A stretch of DNA of 64,000 bases, taken from NCBI RefSeq assembly GCF_000769915.1, contig NZ_JRLV01000001.1, positions 310,001 to 374,000 of the forward strand, read 5' to 3'. The notes beneath the pieces were generated by a model. It was not told the origin of the DNA. It worked only from the letters and a program-made list of their open reading frames with translations, and did no database searches. Both the position numbers and the translations under genes were made by a program. The stretch's first letter is position 1, and each line of letters opens with the position of its first letter. This DNA comes from Flavobacterium beibuense F44-8. GTDB taxonomy: Bacteria; Bacteroidota; Bacteroidia; Flavobacteriales; Flavobacteriaceae. Positions 15,818 to 24,506 of the stretch are shown here, piece by piece.

Positions 15818-17323
15818 ATGACTGTTTCCCAACATAGCCAAAAAATAGACGGCCTTTATAAAAAATTACTTAATCAACTACCTGATATGATTTTCTATAT
15901 ATCATGGGATGAGGTGAATGGTTATATGGTACTTTTTTTAAGTGAGGCTGTTAATGATGTTTTTGAATACACCGTTGACGAGCTGATGGCAAATCCCCGA
16001 ATGTTTTATGATGACAGAATATTAGAACAGGATAGAGATGTGTTTCTTGAAGGACTGGACTATTCACGTAGAAACCTGATAAACTGGAATCAGGAATTCA
16101 GAGTCCAATTACCAAAAAGAGGCTTACGCTGGGTAAGACTTAATGCAAAACCAGAGAAACAGGAAGACGGTAGTATTCACTTTTACGGAAGAATTGGTGA
16201 TATTACCGAGCAAAAGGAGCAGGAACACCAGTTACAGGTTTCAGAAGAACGCTATAAGTTTGCACTTAAGGCAGCATCTGAAGGGATTTGGGACTGGGAT
16301 ATGCAAACCAATATGGTATATTTTTCGGCTCAGTCTATGAAAATTATAGGTAAAGAAGAGAAGGAAGCTATTATACCTTTAAGAGACTGGCAGGAACGTA
16401 TGCATGTTGAAGATATAAGAGAACATGCCCTGGCAAAAGAGAAACATCTTATTGGCGAAACACCTTCGTTTGAAAATATTTACCGTATAAAAACAGATGA
16501 GGGTAAATATAAATGGGTATTGAGCCGAGGTAGGGTAGTACAGTTTGATAATGAAGGTACACCAATACGATCTATAGGTACCCATAAAGATATCACCCAG
16601 CTAAAAGAAAAGGAGATTGAGCTTGGAAATACTATTGATATTGTAGGTGAACAAAACAACAGACTTGTTAACTTTGCACATATAGTGTCACACAATCTTA
16701 GGTCGCATGCCGGTAATCTTAAAATGCTTATAGATGTGTTTAAGAATGCTGATCAGGAAGAAAGGGAGGAAATGCTTGAACATCTTGAAGCTATTTCAAA
16801 CGGACTTTATGTTACCATAGGGCACTTAAAAGAACTTGTAGAAATACAATTTGAGGTAAAAAACGTAAAAGAAAGGTTAAACCTGCGTCATTACCTAAAG
16901 AACATTTTGAACATATTGCATAACGAAATAAAAAAACATGGTGTAAATGTAGAGGTTAATATCCCGCTGGATGTTATGGTAACTTATAATCCGGCGTATC
17001 TTGAAAGTATATTGCTTAATTTTACCACAAATGCCATAAAGTATTCGAGCCCCGAAAGGTCTCCTATTATTATGTATGACTTTGAGATAAAAGACGGTAA
17101 AAAAGTACTTTCCATTACCGATAACGGTTTGGGTATTGATCTTAAAAAGCACAAAAATTCTTTATTTGGTATGTATAAAACATTTCATAAAAACCAAAAC
17201 TCTAGGGGTATTGGACTGTTTATTACAAAAAACCAGATAGAAGCCATGGGCGGAAGCGTAGAGGTTTACAGTGAAGTGAATAAAGGAACTACGTTTAAAA
17301 TTTATTTTAAAGATGAAGATTAG
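15818..17323 (+). CDS. PAS-domain sensor histidine kinase
   Basis: A 501-aa soluble kinase without membrane segments. Domains: PAS 1 (about residues 15-135), PAS 2 with PAC motif (about 140-262; ISEERYKFALKAASEGIWDW-like start, IGTHKDITQLK end), HisKA-type H-box with His292 (HIVSHNLRSHAGNL) and HATPase (N-box LLNFTTNAIKYSS, G1 ITDNGLGID, G2 RGIGLFITKNQIEAMGG). It should sense a cytosolic signal through the PAS domains and phosphorylate a regulator. The response regulator that follows overlaps it by 11 bases, so they are translationally coupled partners. Confidence 0.92.
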   Translation: MTVSQHSQKIDGLYKKLLNQLPDMIFYISWDEVNGYMVLFLSEAVNDVFEYTVDELMANPRMFYDDRILEQDRDVFLEGLDYSRRNLINWNQEFRVQLPKRGLRWVRLNAKPEKQEDGSIHFYGRIGDITEQKEQEHQLQVSEERYKFALKAASEGIWDWDMQTNMVYFSAQSMKIIGKEEKEAIIPLRDWQERMHVEDIREHALAKEKHLIGETPSFENIYRIKTDEGKYKWVLSRGRVVQFDNEGTPIRSIGTHKDITQLKEKEIELGNTIDIVGEQNNRLVNFAHIVSHNLRSHAGNLKMLIDVFKNADQEEREEMLEHLEAISNGLYVTIGHLKELVEIQFEVKNVKERLNLRHYLKNILNILHNEIKKHGVNVEVNIPLDVMVTYNPAYLESILLNFTTNAIKYSSPERSPIIMYDFEIKDGKKVLSITDNGLGIDLKKHKNSLFGMYKTFHKNQNSRGIGLFITKNQIEAMGGSVEVYSEVNKGTTFKIYFKDED

Positions 17324-17705
17324 GAGTTTATATGTTATAGATGACGATAAAATTTATCATTTTTTGCTCAAGAACCTTCTTAAGCAGAATAAGATTGATG
17401 TAAAGTCTTCTTTTTTTCAAAACGGACAGGATGCCATAGATTTTATGAGCTCCCGTACCGATGTTGACGATTTACCTGATTTAATACTGCTGGACGTTAA
17501 TATGCCTATTATGAACGGATGGCAGTTTTTGGAAGAATATATTAAGGTTAAAGATAACTTTGATAAACTGCCAAAGGCTATTTATATGATAAGCTCATCT
17601 AATAATGAGGTTGATATTAATAAGGCAAGAGAATTTACAGGGGTCGTAAAAGATTATTTTTTAAAACCAATTTGTAAGGAAGACTTAGATAAAATCTTTA
17701 TTTAA
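17313..17705 (+). CDS. Single-domain response regulator (CheY-like)
   Basis: A 130-aa receiver with no output domain. Acidic pocket D10-D11-D12 in YVIDDDKIYH, phosphoacceptor Asp61 (LILLDVNMPIMNGW), Ser in MISSSN and Lys in DYFLKPI. Its ATG lies inside the kinase gene (overlap 17313-17323, different frame), so its synthesis depends on kinase translation. With no DNA-binding part, it likely acts through protein contacts or a phosphorelay. Confidence 0.92.
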   Translation: MKIRSLYVIDDDKIYHFLLKNLLKQNKIDVKSSFFQNGQDAIDFMSSRTDVDDLPDLILLDVNMPIMNGWQFLEEYIKVKDNFDKLPKAIYMISSSNNEVDINKAREFTGVVKDYFLKPICKEDLDKIFI

Positions 17706-17760
17706 GTCATAAATAAATTTTGTTTATTACAACTATAAGAAAAAACAATAATCAAAAGTA

Positions 17761-17790
17761 TTGCTATAATTTATAATAGTCATACTTTTG
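17761..17790 (+). promoter_or_regulatory. Promoter of the TetR gene (TTG-N19-TACTTTTG)
   Basis: TTG at 17761-17763, a 19-base gap, then TACTTTTG at 17783-17790, a full match to the Bacteroidota promoter. The operator palindrome begins at the next base, over the expected transcription start. Confidence 0.8.
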
Positions 17791-17805
17791 CTTAACACTG
17801 TTAAG
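17791..17805. promoter_or_regulatory. Palindromic operator of the TetR regulator (copy 1)
   Basis: CTTAACACTGTTAAG is a perfect 15-bp palindrome around a central C. The longer form, ending GTAATTTAA, recurs three times upstream of the efflux operon. Its position right after the -7 box implies autorepression. Confidence 0.8.
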
Positions 17806-17824
17806 TAATTTAAAAGCTTTAAAA

Positions 17825-18421
17825 ATGGGGAGCAAAGAACGCATATTGAGACAGAAGGAGGAGACCCGTGCTAACATACTTACAGCAGCCAGAGAGATTG
17901 TGAAAGATGAAGGGTGGCAGGGACTAAGTATGCGAAAAATTGCTGACAAAATTGAGTATACTGCGCCCATTATTTATGAGTACTTTGCAAATAAAGAAGC
18001 TATACTGCAGGAGTTAACCTGTAAAGGCTTTACCATATTGATTAAGGACTTAGAGGCTGCCAAAGCAGATTCAGATGATCCGGCAATTCAGTTAGAAGGC
18101 ATGTGGCTGGCCTACTGGAATTTCGCCCTTAAGAATAAAGAAATGTATCAGTTGATGTATGGGGTAGAGATGACATGTTGTGCCCAGCGAACTACCGAAT
18201 CAGATACGCCTTACCAGTTAATAAGTGGCTGTATTGCAAAACTGATGAAGGTTGAAAAGCCCGATGCTCATGTTATAAAGCAGAAGTACTTTACTTTTTT
18301 CTCTGTTATTCATGGATTAATATCCATTAATATAGTAGGTAACGGACTTTCTGATGACATCAATAAGCAAATTCTTAAAGATGCTATTACAGGTATCATA
18401 CGTTATATAGAAGAGGAGTAA
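17825..18421 (+). CDS. TetR/AcrR-family repressor of the efflux operon
   Basis: A 198-aa regulator. N-terminal TetR helix-turn-helix (residues about 10-56: ILTAAREIVKDEGWQGLSMR, KIADKIEYTAPIIYEYFANK) and a C-terminal ligand-binding domain of the WHG type (WLAYWNFALKNKEMYQLMYG). It probably represses itself and the RND operon 193 bases downstream, releasing DNA on binding a toxic ligand. Support: the palindrome at its own promoter is repeated three times before the efflux operon. The C-terminal domain has a Cys pair (TCCAQ), not known to be functional. Confidence 0.92.
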   Translation: MGSKERILRQKEETRANILTAAREIVKDEGWQGLSMRKIADKIEYTAPIIYEYFANKEAILQELTCKGFTILIKDLEAAKADSDDPAIQLEGMWLAYWNFALKNKEMYQLMYGVEMTCCAQRTTESDTPYQLISGCIAKLMKVEKPDAHVIKQKYFTFFSVIHGLISINIVGNGLSDDINKQILKDAITGIIRYIEEE

Positions 18422-18441
18422 TCCTTTTTTTTGATCACTTA

Positions 18442-18607
18442 CTTAACACTGTTAAATAGTTTATAACCGTAAAAACAATAAGCCTTACACCTTTTTTTAT
18501 CATTTACTTAACACCATTAAATAATTTAACTAATGTAGACAAACAGTAATCATTCGTTCAATCATCAATTTTTTTATCTAACAATTTAACACCATTAAAT
18601 AATTTAA
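18442..18607. repeat. Three operator copies upstream of the RND efflux operon (copies 2-4)
   Basis: Copies of CTTAACACTGTTAAGTAATTTAA-like sequence at 18442-18464, 18507-18529 and 18585-18607. Copy 2 keeps the perfect core TTAACACTGTTAA (18443-18455); copies 3 and 4 read TTAACACCATTAA (18508-18520, 18586-18598). Starts are 65 and 78 bases apart. Each copy is preceded by a T-run and a similar ATCA-containing segment, so the array looks like duplication of a longer unit. The last copy ends 8 bases before the ATG at 18615. Confidence 0.75.
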
Positions 18608-18614
18608 TGCTATT

Positions 18615-19751
18615 ATGAAAAGAATTTCATTACTCTTAGTTCTTGCAGCAGCTTTATTTTTATACGGCTGCTCCGGCAACACTGCCACAGCTCCTGCAGC
18701 ACAGGAGATTGCGGTACCTGTTTTAGCTGTAAGCAAAGGACAAGCCACTACATATCAGGAATATCCGGTAAAGGTTGAAGGACGCGTAAATGTCGAGATA
18801 CGCCCGCAGGTAGACGGATATCTGGAGAAACTTTATGTAGATGAAGGCGCTTTTGTTAAGGCAGGACAGCCTATTTTTAAAATAGACGACCACCGTTACA
18901 GGGAACAGCTTAATAGTGCTGTAGGTAACTTAAATGCTGCCGATGCTGCACTTTTAAATGCACAGCTTGAGGTAGAGAAGTTAACACCTCTTGTAAATGA
19001 AAAGGTAGTTTCAGACTATCAGTTAAAAACAGCCAAAGCTTCGCTTAAAATGGCAGAAGCCAATAAAAAACAGGCTGAAGCAGCAGTGGCATCTGCACAA
19101 ATAAACTTAGGCTATACGCTTATCACTGCTCCGGTAGACGGTTATATTACCAGATTACCTAAAAAACAGGGAAGCCTTGTTTCGGCAACCGACCCTCAAC
19201 CTTTAACAACCCTATCTGACATTGCTGTGGTTCACGCTTATTTCTCGCTTGGAGAATCAGAGTTCTTAAGCTTTAGAAACAGATATGAAGGAAACACCCT
19301 TAATGAAAAAATTAAAAACCTTCCTCCGGTATCATTGGTTTTAGCTAATAATACGGTTTATGAAACACAGGGTAAAATTGATATGGTAGACGGGCAGTTT
19401 GATAACACAACAGGTGCTATCACCTTAAGAGCCAGTTTTGCTAATGCTAAAGGTTTACTCCGTTCGGGTAACACAGGTAGGGTACGTTTAGGTATAGATC
19501 ACAGTGATGTTATACTTATACCACAGGCTACTACTGTTGAGGTACAGGACAGGATATTTGTATTCACTGTAGACAAAGACAACAAAGTGGCTAAAAAACC
19601 TATTACGATATTAGGTAAAAGCGGTACTGATTACTTGGTAAGTGAAGGACTTCAGTCGGGCGACAGAATTGTATTTAAAGGCTTTGAAAACCTTCAGGAG
19701 GGTGCCGTTGTAACTCCGCAAAAAGCAGAAACCGAAGTAGCTTCTAAATAA
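18615..19751 (+). CDS. RND efflux periplasmic adaptor lipoprotein (AcrA/MexA type)
   Basis: A 378-aa membrane-fusion protein linking the inner-membrane pump to the outer-membrane channel. Lipoprotein signal with lipobox LYGC (Cys19). Then a barrel-sandwich (lipoyl) half (VRPQVDGYLEKLYVDEGAFV-like), an alpha-hairpin of about residues 100-160 (heptad-rich LNAADAALLNAQLEVEKLTP), the second lipoyl half (ITAPVDGYITRLPKKQGSLV) and a beta-barrel domain. First gene of a three-gene operon; the pump gene starts 31 bases after it. Expression is probably controlled by the adjacent TetR protein through the three upstream palindromes. Confidence 0.95.
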   Translation: MKRISLLLVLAAALFLYGCSGNTATAPAAQEIAVPVLAVSKGQATTYQEYPVKVEGRVNVEIRPQVDGYLEKLYVDEGAFVKAGQPIFKIDDHRYREQLNSAVGNLNAADAALLNAQLEVEKLTPLVNEKVVSDYQLKTAKASLKMAEANKKQAEAAVASAQINLGYTLITAPVDGYITRLPKKQGSLVSATDPQPLTTLSDIAVVHAYFSLGESEFLSFRNRYEGNTLNEKIKNLPPVSLVLANNTVYETQGKIDMVDGQFDNTTGAITLRASFANAKGLLRSGNTGRVRLGIDHSDVILIPQATTVEVQDRIFVFTVDKDNKVAKKPITILGKSGTDYLVSEGLQSGDRIVFKGFENLQEGAVVTPQKAETEVASK

Positions 19752-19782
19752 TTTATAACCAACAATTTAATTTTAGAACATA

Positions 19783-22700
19783 ATGTTTAAAAAATTTATA
19801 GACCGGCCGGTTTTGGCTACGGTCATATCCATCCTATTGGTAATTGTAGGGGTATTGGGACTCTTTAAATTACCATTACAGCAGTTCCCTGATATTGCGC
19901 CACCGGCGGTTCAGGTTACAGCGCTGTACCCAGGGGCAAATGCCGAAACGGTACTTCGTTCGGTAGCCCCGTCACTGGAAGAGTCTATTAATGGTGTGGA
20001 GAACATGATCTATATGAGCTCTACAGCCAGTAACGATGGTTCCCTTGTTATTACAGTATACTTTAAACTGGGTACAGACCCAGATCAGGCTGCTGTAAAC
20101 GTACAGAATAGGGTGGCTCAGGCTACAAGCCAGTTACCTGCCGAGGTTATACAGGCAGGGGTTACCACAGCCAAGCAGCAAAACAGCCTTATTATGGTGG
20201 CTGCACTATACTCTGAAGACGAAAAAACATACGATCAGACATTTCTTACCAATTATGCCCAAATCAATATTATCCCTGAGATAAAAAGGATACCGGGGGT
20301 AGGTCAGGCAGCAATTTTTGGTGGTAATAAAGATTATTCGATGAGGGTATGGCTTAATCCGTCCCAAATGACATCTTATAACATTACTCCACAAGAGGTA
20401 ATGGCTGCCATTCAGGATAAAAACCTTGAGGCTGCTCCGGGTAAATTTGGTGAAAACAGTGCCGAATCGTTTGAATATGTAATTAAGTACAAAGGAAAGC
20501 TTAACAAGCCGGAAGATTATCAGGATATAATAATCCGTACCAATCCTGACGGATCTATACTTCGATTAAAAGATGTGGCTAAGGTAGAGTTCGGGTCTTA
20601 TACCTATGGTAACTTTACAAGGATTAATGGTAAACCGGGTACTAACATTATGGTTATCCAGTTGCCGGGTTCTAATGCTAACGATATTCAGATAGCGATT
20701 AATGACCTGTTGGTTAAAGCCGAAAAAAGCTTTCCTAAAGGTATTAAAAGGGTAGGTATATATAATACCAAAGTAATGCTTGATGCTTCTATATCTCAGG
20801 TGAAATCTACCCTTATTGAGGCATTCTTACTGGTGTTTATTGTGGTATATATTTTCCTTCAGGATTTCAGGTCCACATTAATTCCGGCAATAGCCGTACC
20901 GGTAGCGATTATGGGTACCTTCTTCTTTATGAATATGTTTGGGTTCTCTATAAACCTGTTAACGCTGTTTGCACTTGTTCTGGCCATTGGTATTGTGGTG
21001 GATGACGCCATTGTGGTCGTCGAGGCAGTACACTCCAAAATGGAGCAGGGTATGGACCCCAAAAGGGCTACAACATCTGCCATGAGTGAAATTACAGGCG
21101 CTATTATTTCTATTACATTGGTAATGTCGGCAGTGTTCCTTCCGGTTGGTTTTATGGAAGGCTCTACTGGGGTGTTCTACAGGCAGTTTGCTTTTACATT
21201 GGCTATTGCAATTGTAATATCGGCTGTTAATGCACTTACGCTGAGTCCTGCACTGGCAGCACTTTTCCTAAAGGATAACCACAGCCATCATCAAAACGGA
21301 CACGAGAAAACAAGCTTTAAGCAACGTTTCTTTGCAGGATTCAATAATGGTTTTGAAAAAGTGACCAATCGTTACTTAGGTAGTTTACGTTTTCTTATCC
21401 GTCACAAGTGGTTAAGTCTTGGCGGACTTGGAGCTGTAATACTGGCTACCGTATGGATGGTGAATACTACACCTTCAGGATTTATTCCGTCGGAAGATCA
21501 GGGATTTATAGCGGTATCGGTATCCATGCCGGCAGGTACATCATTGGAGCGTACGGTTAAAACACTTGAAGAGGCAGAGAGCATAATCCGGACTGTGGAA
21601 GCCAACAGGGAAATCGACGGACTTTCAGGCTTTAATATGCTTACGCAGTCGTCAAGCCCATCATTTGGTGTGCTGTTTCTTAACCTTAAACCTTTAAAAG
21701 AAAGGGGAGCGATTAGTGATATAAACGATATTATGAATGAGGTAAGAGGGAAACTTTCTGCTATAAAAGGAGCTAACTTCTTTGTATTTACTTTCCCAAC
21801 CGTACCGGGATTCAGTAATATTGACGGACTTGATTTTGTACTTCAGGATCGTAGCGGAGGCAAACTGGATAAGTTTAGCCAGGTAGGTAACCAGTTTATT
21901 GGTGAGCTAATGAAGCGTCCTGAAATTGCTGTAGCATTTACACCGTTTAGGGCCGATTATCCGCAATATGAAATGGAAGTGGATGATGTTAAGGCCGAAC
22001 AGCTTGGTGTAAGTGTTAAGGATTTACTGCAAACCGTACAGGCTTATTATGGTAGCGCGCAGGTGTCAGACTTTAACCGATTTGGTAAATACTACCGTGT
22101 AATGGTACAGGCAGATAAGGATAGCCGTGCCACAGCACAGTCTCTTGATGCCGTGTTTGTAAAAAACAGAAACGGCGAAATGGTTCCGGTTAATACACTT
22201 GTAAAACTGGAAAGGGTTTATGGTCCTGAAAATGCTTCAAGATACAACCTGTTCAACTCTATTGGTGTAAATGCAATACCTGCACCGGGCGTAAGTTCGG
22301 GTGATGCCATTAAGGCTGTGGAAGAAGTGGCTGCTCAATACCTGCCACAGGGATACTCGTATGAGTTCTCGGGGATGACAAGAGAGGAAATCATATCAGG
22401 AGGGCAATCAACAGTAATATTTCTGTTGAGCTTACTGTTTATTTACTTCCTGCTTGCAGCGCAGTATGAAAGTTACATACTTCCGCTAGCGGTTATCCTA
22501 TCAATCCCTACCGGTATATTCGGTGTATTTGCAGCGATAGGGCTTACAGGGATTTCAAATAACATTTATGTACAGGTAGCACTGGTAATGCTTATAGGTC
22601 TTTTGGCTAAAAATGCCATCCTTATTGTTGAGTTTGCCGTACAGCGAAGAAGGGCAGGGAAATCATTACTGTCGGCTTCCATAGAAGCGGCTAAGCTAAG

Positions 22701-22968
22701 GTTAAGGCCTATTATCATGACCTCATTTGCATTTATTGTAGGGCTTATACCTATGATGTTTGCCGTAGGGCCATCTGCACAGGGTAACCACTCTATCAGT
22801 ATTGGTGCTGCCGGAGGTATGCTTTCGGGAGTAATACTGGGTCTGTTTATCATTCCTGTTCTCTTTATAGTGTTCCAGTACCTACAGGAAAAAATATCAG
22901 GTAAACCACACCTTAAACCGGTTAAACATGAGCATCCGGCAACGGCTGAACTTGAACTGATGAATTAA
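19783..22968 (+). CDS. RND multidrug efflux permease (HAE1 family, AcrB/MexB type)
   Basis: A 1061-aa inner-membrane drug/proton antiporter. Twelve membrane helices with two large periplasmic loops; the N-terminus MFKKFIDRPVLATVISILLV is typical. The proton-relay Asp pair falls at residues 407-408 (IGIVVDDAIVVVEAV), the same positions as in E. coli AcrB, and the helix-10 Lys is present (LLAKNAILIVEF). The length and the FFMNMFGFSINLLTLFALVL helix point to HAE1 (drug) rather than HME (metal) pumps. It works as a trimer with the adaptor encoded upstream and the channel encoded downstream. Confidence 0.96.
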   Translation: MFKKFIDRPVLATVISILLVIVGVLGLFKLPLQQFPDIAPPAVQVTALYPGANAETVLRSVAPSLEESINGVENMIYMSSTASNDGSLVITVYFKLGTDPDQAAVNVQNRVAQATSQLPAEVIQAGVTTAKQQNSLIMVAALYSEDEKTYDQTFLTNYAQINIIPEIKRIPGVGQAAIFGGNKDYSMRVWLNPSQMTSYNITPQEVMAAIQDKNLEAAPGKFGENSAESFEYVIKYKGKLNKPEDYQDIIIRTNPDGSILRLKDVAKVEFGSYTYGNFTRINGKPGTNIMVIQLPGSNANDIQIAINDLLVKAEKSFPKGIKRVGIYNTKVMLDASISQVKSTLIEAFLLVFIVVYIFLQDFRSTLIPAIAVPVAIMGTFFFMNMFGFSINLLTLFALVLAIGIVVDDAIVVVEAVHSKMEQGMDPKRATTSAMSEITGAIISITLVMSAVFLPVGFMEGSTGVFYRQFAFTLAIAIVISAVNALTLSPALAALFLKDNHSHHQNGHEKTSFKQRFFAGFNNGFEKVTNRYLGSLRFLIRHKWLSLGGLGAVILATVWMVNTTPSGFIPSEDQGFIAVSVSMPAGTSLERTVKTLEEAESIIRTVEANREIDGLSGFNMLTQSSSPSFGVLFLNLKPLKERGAISDINDIMNEVRGKLSAIKGANFFVFTFPTVPGFSNIDGLDFVLQDRSGGKLDKFSQVGNQFIGELMKRPEIAVAFTPFRADYPQYEMEVDDVKAEQLGVSVKDLLQTVQAYYGSAQVSDFNRFGKYYRVMVQADKDSRATAQSLDAVFVKNRNGEMVPVNTLVKLERVYGPENASRYNLFNSIGVNAIPAPGVSSGDAIKAVEEVAAQYLPQGYSYEFSGMTREEIISGGQSTVIFLLSLLFIYFLLAAQYESYILPLAVILSIPTGIFGVFAAIGLTGISNNIYVQVALVMLIGLLAKNAILIVEFAVQRRRAGKSLLSASIEAAKLRLRPIIMTSFAFIVGLIPMMFAVGPSAQGNHSISIGAAGGMLSGVILGLFIIPVLFIVFQYLQEKISGKPHLKPVKHEHPATAELELMN

Positions 22969-22976
22969 ATTTTTAA

Positions 22977-22996
22977 GGCTCTCCGAAAGGAGAGCC
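22977..22996 (+). other. Perfect GAAA-capped hairpin between permease and channel genes
   Basis: GGCTCTCC-GAAA-GGAGAGCC, an 8-bp stem with a GNRA tetraloop, 8 bases after the permease stop. No T-run follows (ATTCTAATCG), so it is probably not a terminator. It could set mRNA stability or relative expression. Confidence 0.6.
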
Positions 22997-23012
22997 ATTC
23001 TAATCGATAACA

Positions 23013-24422
23013 ATGAAAAATTTAAATATATATATAGTATTCACGGCCTTTTTGGTACTTACGGGGTGTAAGGTTTCTAAAGATGTGGAGGTGCAGCCTG
23101 AGTTGCCCGAAGCCTATAGAAATGCTGTTGTAACAGCAGATACCTTAACGATTGCCGATGTTGAATGGAAAACGTTTTTCCCGGATGCTGCATTGCAGGA
23201 TTTAATAGGTAAGGCTATATCTGGAAATTATGATTTACAGATTGCCATTAAAAATATTGAAGCCTCACATCAGTTGCTAAAACAGGCTAAATGGGGTAAT
23301 GTACCTCAGGCTAACCTGTATGTGAATGCCAATACAACAATCCCGTCTGAAAACAGTTTAAACGGACTTAGTGCCAAAAACTTTTTGGGTACCAGTCATG
23401 TTGAAGATTATAACGCGGGGATAAACCTTTCGTGGGAGGCTGACATCTGGAGAAAAATTAACAGCAGGAAAAAAGAGGCACTGGCGCAATACCTGAAAAC
23501 TGAAGAGGCTAAAAAAGCGGTGCAAACCGAACTGGTTACCGGTGTGGCAAAAGGTTATTATAACTTGCTAATGCTGGATGCACAGTTAAGTGTTGCTAAA
23601 AAGAATCTTGAATTAAGTGAGAATACGTTACGTATGGTTAGCATGCAGTTTGATGCAGGTCAGGTAACATCACTTGCTGTAGAGCAGGCTAATGCACAAA
23701 AGCTTACAGCTGCCAGAATTGTGCCTATGCTTGAAAAACAGATAGCGATTCAGGAAAATGCGTTAAGTATACTTACAGGTGAGCTTCCGGGAGAGATTGC
23801 AAGGATAACTTCTTTAGATTTAGAGCCTGTTTATGAAAATATAAGTACGGGACTTCCTGCTGCTATTGTAAGCAGAAGACCTGATGTGAAAATGTTTGAG
23901 TACGATCTTGCAGCTGCCAATGCAAGGGTAGGAGTAACCAAAGCTCAAATGTATCCGGCTATTAATATTACTGCTGCGGGAGGATTGAACTCCTTCAAAT
24001 CCAATAACTGGTTTAATATGCCATCGTCATTATTTGGTATGGTAGCGGGCGGATTAGTTCAGCCATTACTTAACAGCAGAAGGCTGAGGACTGAATATGA
24101 AGTGGCAAAAATAGAACGCGAAAAAGCGGTTCTGTCCTTTAGGCAAGGGGTACTTGTTGCGGTAGGTGAAGTGTCTGACGCGTTGGTACAAATCGAGAAG
24201 CTTAAGGATGAGCAGGATTTTGCACAACAACGTGTGGAAAGCCTGCAAAAAGCAACTACGAATGCTGATAAACTATTTAATAGAGGTATGGCCACTTATT
24301 TAGAAGTGATTACCGCACAAAGTAATGTGCTTCAAAGTGAGCTTGATCTTGCAACCCTGAAGAGAGACCAGCTTAATGCAGTGACCGATTTGTACCGTGC
24401 ACTGGGAGGCGGCTGGAAATGA
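23013..24422 (+). CDS. TolC/OprM-family outer-membrane efflux lipoprotein
   Basis: A 469-aa outer-membrane channel component (NodT/OprM family). Lipobox LTGC gives Cys19 as the acylated residue. Two OEP repeats: the first with ISGNYDLQIAIKNIEASHQL and VSWEADIWRK-like LSWEADIWRKINSRKKEALA, the second with AIVSRRPDVKMFEYDLAAAN and RGMATYLEVITAQSNVL, both hallmarks of this family. Last gene of the efflux operon, 44 bases after the permease gene, followed by a strong terminator. Confidence 0.95.
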   Translation: MKNLNIYIVFTAFLVLTGCKVSKDVEVQPELPEAYRNAVVTADTLTIADVEWKTFFPDAALQDLIGKAISGNYDLQIAIKNIEASHQLLKQAKWGNVPQANLYVNANTTIPSENSLNGLSAKNFLGTSHVEDYNAGINLSWEADIWRKINSRKKEALAQYLKTEEAKKAVQTELVTGVAKGYYNLLMLDAQLSVAKKNLELSENTLRMVSMQFDAGQVTSLAVEQANAQKLTAARIVPMLEKQIAIQENALSILTGELPGEIARITSLDLEPVYENISTGLPAAIVSRRPDVKMFEYDLAAANARVGVTKAQMYPAINITAAGGLNSFKSNNWFNMPSSLFGMVAGGLVQPLLNSRRLRTEYEVAKIEREKAVLSFRQGVLVAVGEVSDALVQIEKLKDEQDFAQQRVESLQKATTNADKLFNRGMATYLEVITAQSNVLQSELDLATLKRDQLNAVTDLYRALGGGWK

Positions 24423-24452
24423 TGGTGTTTATTGTTTGTTTTATTTAAAAAG

Positions 24453-24479
24453 AAAAAGCTGCCGAAAGGCAGCTTTTTT
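24453..24479. terminator. Bidirectional terminator between the efflux operon and rny
   Basis: AAAAAGCTGCC-GAAA-GGCAGCTTTTT, perfect 11-bp stem with T-runs on both strands. It lies between the plus-strand channel gene and the converging rny. Confidence 0.92.
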
Positions 24480-24506
24480 GTTGTTTATTTATATGGTTCG
24501 GCTAAA

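Noticed and set aside
17313..17323. Frameshift joining the PAS kinase and the response regulator into a hybrid kinase
   Set aside because: The overlap has a normal stop and a proper ATG, and the receiver is complete from its first residue. Translational coupling of two genes fits better.
18442..18607. Spaced repeats upstream of the efflux operon as a possible CRISPR-like array
   Set aside because: Only three copies, with similar instead of unique spacers, palindromic cores, an additional copy at the TetR promoter and no cas genes. Operators explain them.
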